Of a stretch of 6,136 bases of DNA, positions 1 to 4,571 are shown piece after piece. How positions within the stretch are numbered: position 1 is the stretch's first letter; each line of letters starts with the position of its first letter. The notes beneath the pieces were generated by a model, which searched no databases, was not told the DNA's origin, and worked only from the letters and a program-made list of their open reading frames with translations. The stretch covers positions 1 through 6,136 of the forward strand of contig JBBTVP010000039.1 in the NCBI GenBank assembly GCA_038063175.1. The letters run 5' to 3'. The stretch comes from JBBTVP01 sp038063175 (lineage in GTDB: Bacteria > Patescibacteriota > Minisyncoccia > UBA6257 > 1-14-0-10-40-38). The translations under genes and the position numbers were made by a program.

Positions 1-119
1 AATGAATACAACGACGACAAGCGAGGTTTTTCTGGCATTTGGTCTCGTGGTACGACAACGAATGGGGATATGTGGCCACGTTGGTTCGTCACGTTGAAGC
101 AGTTGCGAAACTTGTGTAA
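1..119 (+). pseudogene. gap: 3' tail of a GAPDH gene (gap tail copy A), interrupted or partial
   Basis: In the frame whose codons start at position 6, the sequence reads FWHLVSWYDNEWGY, then VATLVRHVEAVAKLV, then TAA at 117-119. SWYDNE(W/T)GY is the signature near the C-terminus of type I glyceraldehyde-3-phosphate dehydrogenase, the glycolytic NAD(P)-dependent enzyme. E. coli GapA ends in a similar FVKLVSWYDNETGY segment followed by a short amphipathic helix. The same frame has a TGA at 3-5, so no unbroken gap frame enters from the left. Either this copy is truncated or frameshifted, or only the tail was duplicated. A one-base length difference from copy B (2230-2348) lies near 34-41, so at least one copy is frameshifted. 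Copy A is the best preserved of the three tails. The family assignment is strong; whether it belongs to a living gap gene cannot be decided here. Confidence 0.75.
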
Positions 120-141
120 TCGCGTCGGGGGGGGGTACACT
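112..141 (+). promoter_or_regulatory. Candidate promoter region of the surface-protein gene with a G9 tract
   Basis: TACACT at 136-141 (4 of 6 to TATAAT) ends six bases before the ATG at 148. TTG at 112-114 begins a poor -35 (TTGTGT), giving an 18-base spacer. That spacer contains nine consecutive G at 127-135. A second -10 candidate, TGTAAT (115-120), overlaps the stop codon of the gap tail and would start RNA near the first G. No Shine-Dalgarno sequence is present. Neither hexamer is strong alone. Confidence 0.4.
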
Positions 142-147
142 AAAAAC

Positions 148-1296
148 ATGAATATAACCCGAAAAAGATTCGCGCCAATTACTATCATCTTAGTTGTCGT
201 TGGTGTATTAATAACAACTTCGGGTGCCGTGCATGCCACCTCTCCTGTTATCTTGAAGGCAATCACAATGAGTTTCGGCATCGGTGCGACAGACGCTACG
301 ACAAATTTCGAAGTCCGCTCTTGGCAATTCATTCTTGTTTCTGCGAATAGCGGGCCAAAAGCAACGGCTCTCAAAGCCGTGTTTGATTCGGGCGTAGCTC
401 CCGGCTACTTCGGCAATCTCACCGGAGCGGCGACTGTTGAATGGCAAACGGCGCACGGCATCTCTCCAACCTGCCCGTGCGTTGGACCAAAAACAAGGGC
501 AGCGATAGCCGCCATGCCTGCTTCAACATCGCTCACCTTAATTACTCCGAATGGAGGTGAGGCCTGGGGTGTTCGGGAGTCACAGAAAATCAACTGGTCA
601 CTCCAAAATTTCCCAGTTGATACGCGTCTGCGTATCTCGCTTGAAAATGCCGCGGGACAATTTATCGGAGATCTCGCGGTCATACGATCTACGCTCTATT
701 TTAAAAATGAGTTCCCTTGGACCATTGAATCCGTGGTGGATAGTTCAGGAGCAAAAACCGCCGTTCCTCTTGGCGCGTATCGTATTCGGTTGCGCCTCTA
801 TGATCGCGAACCCTGCACAGGCGTCAGTTGTCCTACTGCCTTTACCGCGAAGGTAATTGCAGAGGATATAAGCGAGGCAGCTTTTACGATTGGAACTTCA
901 TCCATTGCTCCTTCCATTACGAGCATTGAACCGACGAGCGGTGTTATCCCTACGACGGCGATAATCACGGTGCGGGGATCCGGATTCACCCCTACCAACA
1001 ATACTATTAGGTTTGCATCAACCGGCGAGGCAATTGTCCGTGTTGGAGTTGTCGAACCCATATATCCATTCTCTTATCCTTCAGCTTCTTCGTCTGATGG
1101 TAAAACGCTCTCCTTCACTTTGCCGAATCAGGGCATTCAAGAATACACCTGCTTTTTACCGGAATGTCCGCCTCCCCCGCCATCAATACCAACTGCGTAT
1201 GGCTTTACCCAGGGGAACTACACGATTACCGTTACCAACGCGAACGGTATTTCGAATACCGTGCCGTTTACAGTAACTGGTGTTATATTAAACTAG
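148..1296 (+). CDS. Secreted surface protein: PG_binding_1-like, Kre9/KNH-like and IPT/TIG domains
   Basis: The product has 382 residues. The ATG at 148 opens a clear signal peptide: MNITRKR, a hydrophobic stretch at about residues 10-26, and a probable signal peptidase site after VHA at 28-30. Residues 35-123 resemble a degenerate peptidoglycan-binding domain (GYFGNLT at 86-92, VGPKTRAAI at 112-120). Residues about 128-250 begin with TPNGGEAW and INW, typical of the Kre9/KNH-like Ser-Thr-rich domain frequent in Parcubacteria surface proteins. Residues about 254-378 form an IPT/TIG immunoglobulin-like domain (PSITSIEPTSG, VRGSGF, GNYTITVTNANG). A loop with a cysteine pair and five prolines (CFLPECPPPPP, 335-345) interrupts that domain. 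The likely role is attachment to or decoration of the cell envelope; no catalytic motif is visible. An in-frame ATG at 70 is rejected because it reads the gap tail out of frame and buries the signal peptide. Confidence 0.85.
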   Translation: MNITRKRFAPITIILVVVGVLITTSGAVHATSPVILKAITMSFGIGATDATTNFEVRSWQFILVSANSGPKATALKAVFDSGVAPGYFGNLTGAATVEWQTAHGISPTCPCVGPKTRAAIAAMPASTSLTLITPNGGEAWGVRESQKINWSLQNFPVDTRLRISLENAAGQFIGDLAVIRSTLYFKNEFPWTIESVVDSSGAKTAVPLGAYRIRLRLYDREPCTGVSCPTAFTAKVIAEDISEAAFTIGTSSIAPSITSIEPTSGVIPTTAIITVRGSGFTPTNNTIRFASTGEAIVRVGVVEPIYPFSYPSASSSDGKTLSFTLPNQGIQEYTCFLPECPPPPPSIPTAYGFTQGNYTITVTNANGISNTVPFTVTGVILN

Positions 1297-1489
1297 AAGC
1301 CATTCTCGGAAGATCCCAGAGTCTTCCTATGGTTGGGACCGGATTGCCGTTGCAAAAACCCGCGCCATTGCCTTAAGACCTCGACAAAAGTTCTTTACTC
1401 GCCTGCCAATCCGCTTTTATCCGCCACAAACTGCCATAATCTGCTCTACGAAGAATAGCAGTAAAATATCGAAATATTCACACCCTACG
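1297..1489. other. Gene-free stretch after the surface-protein gene
   Basis: No convincing coding frame is seen on either strand. The only local structure is a perfect 6-bp inverted repeat, GGAAGA (1308-1313) and TCTTCC (1322-1327) with an 8-base loop, eleven bases after the stop codon. It lacks a following T-run, so it is at best a weak 3'-end hairpin. A second small inverted repeat, CTGCT (1441-1445) and AGCAG (1457-1461), is probably chance. Confidence 0.5.
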
Positions 1490-1518
1490 TTGCAAATCTA
1501 AAAGCTGGTTGTTATAGT
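1490..1518 (+). promoter_or_regulatory. Sigma-70-like promoter upstream of a terminator hairpin
   Basis: TTGCAA (1490-1495) and TATAGT (1513-1518) are separated by exactly 17 bases. A transcript would start near 1525, only a few bases before the hairpin at 1531-1559. If termination is efficient the product would be about 40 nt; otherwise it would be the leader of the NYN gene. Confidence 0.5.
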
Positions 1519-1530
1519 AGGTGCATAAAC

Positions 1531-1563
1531 GCCCCAGCCAGCCGCAAGGTCCGCTGGGGTTTT
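1531..1563 (+). terminator. Rho-independent terminator-like hairpin with a GCAA tetraloop
   Basis: CCCCAGC (1532-1538) pairs with GCTGGGG (1553-1559) to form a GC-rich 7-bp stem. A small CA/CC internal loop leads to an upper GCC/GGT stem (1541-1543, 1548-1550, one G-U pair) capped by GCAA. TTTT follows at 1560-1563. It could end the surface-protein transcript, 236 bases downstream of that gene, or end the short RNA from the promoter at 1490-1518. The T-run is short, so termination may be partial. Confidence 0.65.
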
Positions 1564-1587
1564 ACATTGTTAAAATCTCTCTATAAT
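1561..1587 (+). promoter_or_regulatory. Promoter of the NYN-domain gene, predicted leaderless
   Basis: A perfect TATAAT (1582-1587) ends seven bases before the ATG at 1595. TTTACA (1561-1566, 5 of 6 to TTGACA) sits 15 bases upstream and overlaps the T-run of the preceding terminator. RNA would begin at or next to the start codon. The TATAAT also overlaps an upstream in-frame ATG at 1586, which argues against that codon being the start. Confidence 0.6.
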
Positions 1588-1594
1588 GGAACGT

Positions 1595-2191
1595 ATGCAG
1601 ACCATAGCTTTTATCGATGGCGAGAATTTCAGGAAATCAATTAAATTGGTTTTCGATAATGCTAATAAACCCAAACCTATTTGGCATACGTACGACTTTA
1701 AAGGTTTGTTAAGTAAAGTGTTAGAAGGAATACCAATACAACAAGTTGTTTTTTATTTCGCAAAACTTGAAAAACATCCTGAAACCGAAGAAAAATCAAA
1801 GCAGCTCATTGAAGAGAGGAGATTATTAAAAACATCGCTAGAACAAAAAGGTTATAGCGTAGTAATTGCAGGAAGAGTACGGGGACACATGGAACGAGTA
1901 AAAGGACTTCTCGGAAACACAAAAGAAGTTTTAACCTTTAAAGAAAAAGGAGTTGATGTGAAAATTGCGGTGGATATGGTAAGTAAGGCGTGCGATGGTG
2001 GATTAAAACAAGCGATTATAGGAAGCTCCGATTCTGATTTACAGCCAGCAATTCAAGAGCTTAGAAAAAGGAAAGTGATCTGTATCTATCTAGGATTTGA
2101 AAATGCTCCGAATAAAGGATTAACAGCTACTACGAATAGAACTATCCTCATTCGAAATTCTGAAGTGTTGGAGTTTGGGAAAGAGCGATAA
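1595..2191 (+). CDS. NYN-domain protein (LabA/DUF88-type, PIN-like nuclease fold)
   Basis: The product has 198 residues and is essentially one NYN domain. It begins MQTIAFIDGENF, the typical first strand with an acidic residue (D8) and N11. A second acidic cluster is in GVDVKIAVDM (119-128: D121, D127) and a third in SSDSDLQP (144-151: D146, D148). These match the conserved aspartates that bind metal in NYN/PIN-like ribonucleases. The family is expected to act on RNA in the cytoplasm, but the substrate cannot be read from sequence. No membrane segment or extra domain is present. The start at 1595 is preferred over 1586 because it directly precedes the conserved strand and the earlier ATG lies in the -10 box. 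The gene is visibly AT-richer than its neighbours (several 60-base lines near 30% GC), with many AAA, ATA and AGA codons. Recent acquisition is plausible. Confidence 0.88.
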   Translation: MQTIAFIDGENFRKSIKLVFDNANKPKPIWHTYDFKGLLSKVLEGIPIQQVVFYFAKLEKHPETEEKSKQLIEERRLLKTSLEQKGYSVVIAGRVRGHMERVKGLLGNTKEVLTFKEKGVDVKIAVDMVSKACDGGLKQAIIGSSDSDLQPAIQELRKRKVICIYLGFENAPNKGLTATTNRTILIRNSEVLEFGKER

Positions 2192-2211
2192 CTTTTGTAT
2201 AGCTTGCAAAA

Positions 2212-2225
2212 AGGCAAACATGCCT
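2212..2225 (-). terminator. Weak terminator-like hairpin, minus-strand orientation
   Basis: AGGCA (2212-2216) and TGCCT (2221-2225) form a 5-bp stem with an ACAA-type four-base loop. The A-run at 2208-2212 would be a T-run on the minus strand, so only minus-strand RNA could use it. No minus-strand gene is seen to the right. The stem is short and may be chance. Confidence 0.2.
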
Positions 2226-2229
2226 CAAT

Positions 2230-2348
2230 AATGAAGGTACGACAAATAGCGAGGTTTTTCTAAATTTATGGTCTCGTGGTGCAGCAACGAAACAGGGTAT
2301 GTCTCTACGTTAGTGAAACATATGTAAGCGGTAGCGCAGATGATATAA
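2230..2348 (+). pseudogene. gap: Degenerate 3' tail of a GAPDH gene (gap tail copy B)
   Basis: This interval aligns with copy A at 1-119. AGCGAGGTTTTTCT (2248-2261) and GGTCTCGTGGT (2270-2280) are identical between the two. In the GAPDH frame it reads MVSWCSNETGY, then VSTLVKHM, then TAA at 2325-2327, then AVAQMI and TAA at 2346-2348. Copy A has GAA (Glu) where B has the first TAA, and AVAKLV where B has AVAQMI. B therefore carries a G-to-T nonsense change near its end, yet still preserves the homologous residues beyond it. NETGY is a natural GAPDH variant, as in E. coli GapA, but WCS in place of WYD is degenerate. TAG at 2247-2249 closes the frame on the left. Only a tail remains, so it cannot encode an enzyme. 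Confidence 0.75.
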
Positions 2349-2349
2349 T
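2341..2349 (+). promoter_or_regulatory. Extended -10 promoter of the five-helix membrane protein gene
   Basis: TGATATAAT is a perfect extended -10 element (TGn plus TATAAT at 2344-2349). No good -35 is seen. RNA would start near 2356, leaving a leader of about 12 bases. The purine-rich GAGGTG at 2351-2356 lies 11 bases before the ATG and would mostly be outside the RNA, so it is a doubtful ribosome site. The TATAAT includes the fossil TAA stop of gap tail B. Confidence 0.6.
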
Positions 2350-2367
2350 AGAGGTGTTTTAAATTTT

Positions 2368-2901
2368 ATGGATCAAGATTCAGTTAAGGCAAGACGCATT
2401 TTCTGGATAATATTTACCGTCTTAATTCTCTTTTTTGTTTTTGTGCAATTTACCGCATGGCGTGAGGCATCAATCGCATCTTCCCCTTTTATGGGATATA
2501 AGCTAGGAGTTGCGAATGTGATTGCTCTTTTGGGGATACTACTGTTGGTAAGTACGTATCGTACCTATCGAGTGCGGAATAGAGAACAATCGAATTTCTA
2601 CCATGTGATGACAGGTATTATTTCGGTCTTGTCAGGTGCCGCTGCTTGGTTCGGAATCCATTTTTCTCTTTGTACTCCCGTGGGAGAATGTCTAATACCC
2701 ATCATCTTTTTTGGGCCAATTATTCTCTCTATTTCATTCGTGGCGGTATTACTCTATACATATTTTTTCAAATTTTTAATCACCGGATCATTCAGCAACA
2801 AGAAACTTGTACTTATAGTAGGAGTTGTTGCAATAATTACTTTGATTTTCTTTGCAACTCGTGATTTTCTATATATTCTTCTTAACTTCTTTCAAGGTTA
2901 G
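2368..2901 (+). CDS. Polytopic membrane protein of unknown function (about five helices)
   Basis: I do not recognise the family. The 177-residue product has hydrophobic segments at about 11-30, 45-63, 79-99, 109-136 and 146-172. A basic loop (YRTYRVRNRE, 64-73) follows the second helix, which suggests that loop is cytoplasmic by the positive-inside rule. Two cysteines (C102, C108) lie in the loop between helices three and four. No catalytic or transport signature stands out. The ATG at 2368 is the first in frame and is preceded by a strong extended -10 element. The next gene starts 15 bases after the stop and may be cotranscribed. The gene lies between gap tails B and C, forming one module with its downstream partner. 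Confidence 0.8.
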   Translation: MDQDSVKARRIFWIIFTVLILFFVFVQFTAWREASIASSPFMGYKLGVANVIALLGILLLVSTYRTYRVRNREQSNFYHVMTGIISVLSGAAAWFGIHFSLCTPVGECLIPIIFFGPIILSISFVAVLLYTYFFKFLITGSFSNKKLVLIVGVVAIITLIFFATRDFLYILLNFFQG

Positions 2902-2910
2902 CGGTATAAA
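2882..2910 (+). promoter_or_regulatory. Promoter overlapping the preceding gene's end, predicted leaderless
   Basis: TTAACT (2882-2887, 4 of 6 to TTGACA) and TATAAA (2905-2910, 5 of 6 to TATAAT) are spaced by 17 bases. The -10 ends six bases before the ATG at 2917, so RNA would start at the start codon. No Shine-Dalgarno site exists in the 15-base gap. The -35 lies inside the preceding coding sequence. Confidence 0.5.
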
Positions 2911-2916
2911 GTTTCT

Positions 2917-3708
2917 ATGAAGCGCTCGCTACGTATCATTCTCATTATTATTGCTCTAGCTCTTGTCGGCGGAGTCATTTACTTTGTTTTGAAAATATAC
3001 AAGCCGCCGATGCGTTACTATGATCCTCTCTCGCAAACAGATTGCGAAGTTAGGACTGGTTTTTTGTGTGAATACAGGAATGCTTGGGGAAGAATGGGTT
3101 GGTATCCCACGTCAGCTCAACGTCTTTCAGAGAATCTTTTTGTTTACCCACAGCCCTTACAAACGTATCGCAATGGAGAATATGGGCTTGAATTCCAGTA
3201 TCCAGAAACCTTCATACCTAGAGTAATGAGCAATAAAAATAATATTCTAAACCTCCAACTTCACCGTTCAGAAATTACGTATTCCCCAAAGAGTGCACCA
3301 GAGGCAAAAAAAGTGGTATTTTCTGTCTTTCTTACAGCGACCCGATACGCCAATTCAAAATCTTTTCAAGATGCTCGTACCGCATGTTGTTCGGGGGATC
3401 CATCGTTAAGCTTTCAGACCGAAGATGGTAGTGTCGGCGTTCGCGAACCGTTCTGTGCCGATTATGAGGGGACAGAGAGCGGTTGCTACTACGATGAAGG
3501 ATATGCAGGGAAAGACTTTTTTGGAAAATACTTCGAGCGTAGTTATACTGTCCCGGATGCTTCCAATGTAATTGTTCAGTTGACGATTGGATCTACATCT
3601 TATGATGGTTATATCCCTCGAGGTCTCGAAGATCAAATTATTAACCAACAAAAGATGCTGCAGCAATCAAGCGACGATCTCATGAAAAGTCTACGATTCT
3701 TACCATGA
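2917..3708 (+). CDS. Membrane-anchored exported protein with a PsbP-like segment, unknown function
   Basis: The product has 263 residues. MKRSLR followed by a hydrophobic helix (about 6-27) and no clear cleavage site indicates an N-terminal membrane anchor with the rest outside. YRNGEYGLEFQYPETF (84-99) resembles the opening of PsbP-like or related exported domains (Y-x-N-x-x-Y-G-h-x-h-x-Y-P) that are frequent in Parcubacteria. The chain ends DDLMKSLRFLP, as such domains often do. Six cysteines lie outside the anchor (C43, C51, C157, C158, C180, C190), which suggests disulfides. No catalytic motif is evident. It follows the five-helix membrane protein gene by 15 bases and may work with it at the membrane. 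The domain assignment is tentative. Confidence 0.8.
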   Translation: MKRSLRIILIIIALALVGGVIYFVLKIYKPPMRYYDPLSQTDCEVRTGFLCEYRNAWGRMGWYPTSAQRLSENLFVYPQPLQTYRNGEYGLEFQYPETFIPRVMSNKNNILNLQLHRSEITYSPKSAPEAKKVVFSVFLTATRYANSKSFQDARTACCSGDPSLSFQTEDGSVGVREPFCADYEGTESGCYYDEGYAGKDFFGKYFERSYTVPDASNVIVQLTIGSTSYDGYIPRGLEDQIINQQKMLQQSSDDLMKSLRFLP

Positions 3709-3715
3709 GTCTTTT

Positions 3716-3802
3716 GGATCGTCGAATTGGGAGAAGCCGTTAAGTAGGAGGTATATAAGTACGTTAGTGAGGCACATACAAGAAATCGTAAAGGCAATTT
3801 AA
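3716..3802 (+). pseudogene. gap: Strongly decayed 3' tail of a GAPDH gene (gap tail copy C)
   Basis: From 3752 the frame reads YISTLVRHIQEIVKAI followed by TAA at 3800-3802. This matches YVATLVRHVEAVAKLV plus stop in copy A and YVSTLVKHM in copy B. ACGTTAGTGA (3761-3770) is identical to copy B at 2307-2316, and the next twelve bases differ from B only by transitions. Upstream, TGGATCGTCGAATTGGGA at about 3715-3732 can be matched loosely to the codons for WYDNEWG, but about 17 unaligned bases intervene, so the left part is scrambled. The remnant begins immediately after the stop of the preceding gene. The tail match is good; the exact left edge is uncertain. Confidence 0.65.
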
Positions 3803-3803
3803 T
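3798..3803 (+). promoter_or_regulatory. Candidate -10 box for the DUF2238 gene at the gap-tail stop codon
   Basis: TTTAAT (5 of 6 to TATAAT) spans the TAA stop of gap tail C. RNA would start near 3810, giving a leader of about 27 bases without a Shine-Dalgarno site. TAGATT (3814-3819) is a weaker alternative. There is no convincing -35. Confidence 0.3.
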
Positions 3804-3836
3804 TAAACTCCAATAGATTTCTCATTACAGCTTGGC

Positions 3837-4523
3837 ATGACCCGCTACCAAAAAGTACTCCTCCTCGCGTTCGCGGCAGTGTGGATTTGGGCAGCGGTGA
3901 ATCCGCTTTTTCCTCACGACTGGCTTCTCGAGAACTATCTCGTCTTTATTTTCGTCCCCTTGATTCTTATCTCGGGCCGGTACTTCAAGCTCTCGAGTGT
4001 TTCTTATACACTCCTCACCATTTTTATGATGCTCCATGTGGTTGGCTCTCACTACACCTACGCGGAGGTGCCATTCGGGTTTACGCTTGAGGATTGGTTC
4101 GGAGCGGATCGCAACATGTACGACCGGCTCGTCCACTTCTCGTTCGGATTTTTGCTCGCGTATCCAATCCGCGAAGTCTTCGTGCGGATCACGAGAGCAA
4201 AAGGATTTTGGGGATATTACCTTCCGCTCGATGTTGCTCTTTCATTTTCTGCCGCCTATGAAATCATCGAATGGCTTGCGGTTATAGCGGTAGATGAAAG
4301 TGCGGGCATCGCGTTCTTGGGTGCCCAGGGAGATATCTGGGACGCGCAGAAAGATATGGCACTCGCGGGGATTGGAGCGCTCCTCGCAATGGCGATTATT
4401 TTCCTCATCAACTGGCGGCTCAACAAAAATCACTGGTCTGAAATAAAAGAAAGTCTGAAAATTCAAAAAAAGGACAAGCCGCTCGGGGAGGAAAAGCTGA
4501 TGGAAATGTTGAAGGAACGGTGA
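3837..4523 (+). CDS. yjdF: DUF2238 / YjdF-type inner membrane protein
   Basis: The 228-residue product has hydrophobic segments at about 5-23, 30-49, 54-70, 96-115, 127-151 and 173-194, with a charged cytoplasmic-looking tail (195-228, rich in K and E). The family's conserved polar motifs are all present: HVVGSHYTYAEVPFG (67-81), NMYDRLVHFSFG (93-104), IRE (111-113), YEIIEW (141-146) and LGAQGDIWDAQKDM (161-174). These buried His, Asp, Glu and Gln residues suggest a membrane-embedded active or metal-binding site, but the function of DUF2238 proteins, including E. coli YjdF, is not established to my knowledge. This YjdF is unrelated to the B. subtilis yjdF riboswitch. The start at 3837 is the first ATG in frame and lacks a Shine-Dalgarno site. 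GC content is higher than in the genes between the gap tails. Confidence 0.9.
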   Translation: MTRYQKVLLLAFAAVWIWAAVNPLFPHDWLLENYLVFIFVPLILISGRYFKLSSVSYTLLTIFMMLHVVGSHYTYAEVPFGFTLEDWFGADRNMYDRLVHFSFGFLLAYPIREVFVRITRAKGFWGYYLPLDVALSFSAAYEIIEWLAVIAVDESAGIAFLGAQGDIWDAQKDMALAGIGALLAMAIIFLINWRLNKNHWSEIKESLKIQKKDKPLGEEKLMEMLKER

Positions 4524-4555
4524 GCTTTGCGGATTTAGTAAGAATCTTCGAAATG

Positions 4556-4564
4556 TGATTTAAT
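4556..4564 (+). promoter_or_regulatory. Extended -10 promoter, predicted leaderless
   Basis: TGATTTAAT is an extended -10 (TGn plus TTTAAT at 4559-4564, 5 of 6 to consensus). It ends seven bases before the ATG at 4572. No clear -35 or Shine-Dalgarno site is present. It resembles TGATATAAT at 2341-2349. Confidence 0.5.
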
Positions 4565-4571
4565 CAGAATT

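Noticed and set aside
1..110. WSRG-type repeated coding segments as FISUMP-domain ends or diversity-generating-retroelement variable/template repeats
   Set aside because: I first read copies A and B in the frame giving WSRG. The frame conserved across A, B and C is instead the GAPDH tail, differences are not adenine-specific, and no reverse transcriptase is present.
70..147. Upstream in-frame start of the surface-protein gene at ATG 70
   Set aside because: This segment reads the gap tail in the wrong frame, and the signal peptide begins precisely at the ATG at 148.
1382..1480. Minus-strand open stretch reading DYGSLWRIKADWQ as a gene remnant
   Set aside because: About 30 codons bounded by stops, no start codon and no recognisable family; not supported beyond chance.
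1470..1530. Another gap tail before the NYN gene (YVANLKAG or TLQI-stop frames)
   Set aside because: Only three or four residues match and no SWYDNE-like codons lie upstream; too weak to count.
1586..1594. ATG at 1586 as start of the NYN gene
   Set aside because: It lies within the TATAAT box; the ATG at 1595 fits both the conserved protein start and leaderless spacing.
3825..4136. Minus-strand open frame opposite the DUF2238 gene
   Set aside because: It is a shadow of a clearly recognised + strand protein and shows no family motif of its own. The other long minus-strand frames were dismissed for the same reason.
4521..4523. TGA read as glycine, as in some CPR lineages
   Set aside because: TGA ends the DUF2238 gene at the expected length and no in-frame TGA occurs inside any recognised gene.
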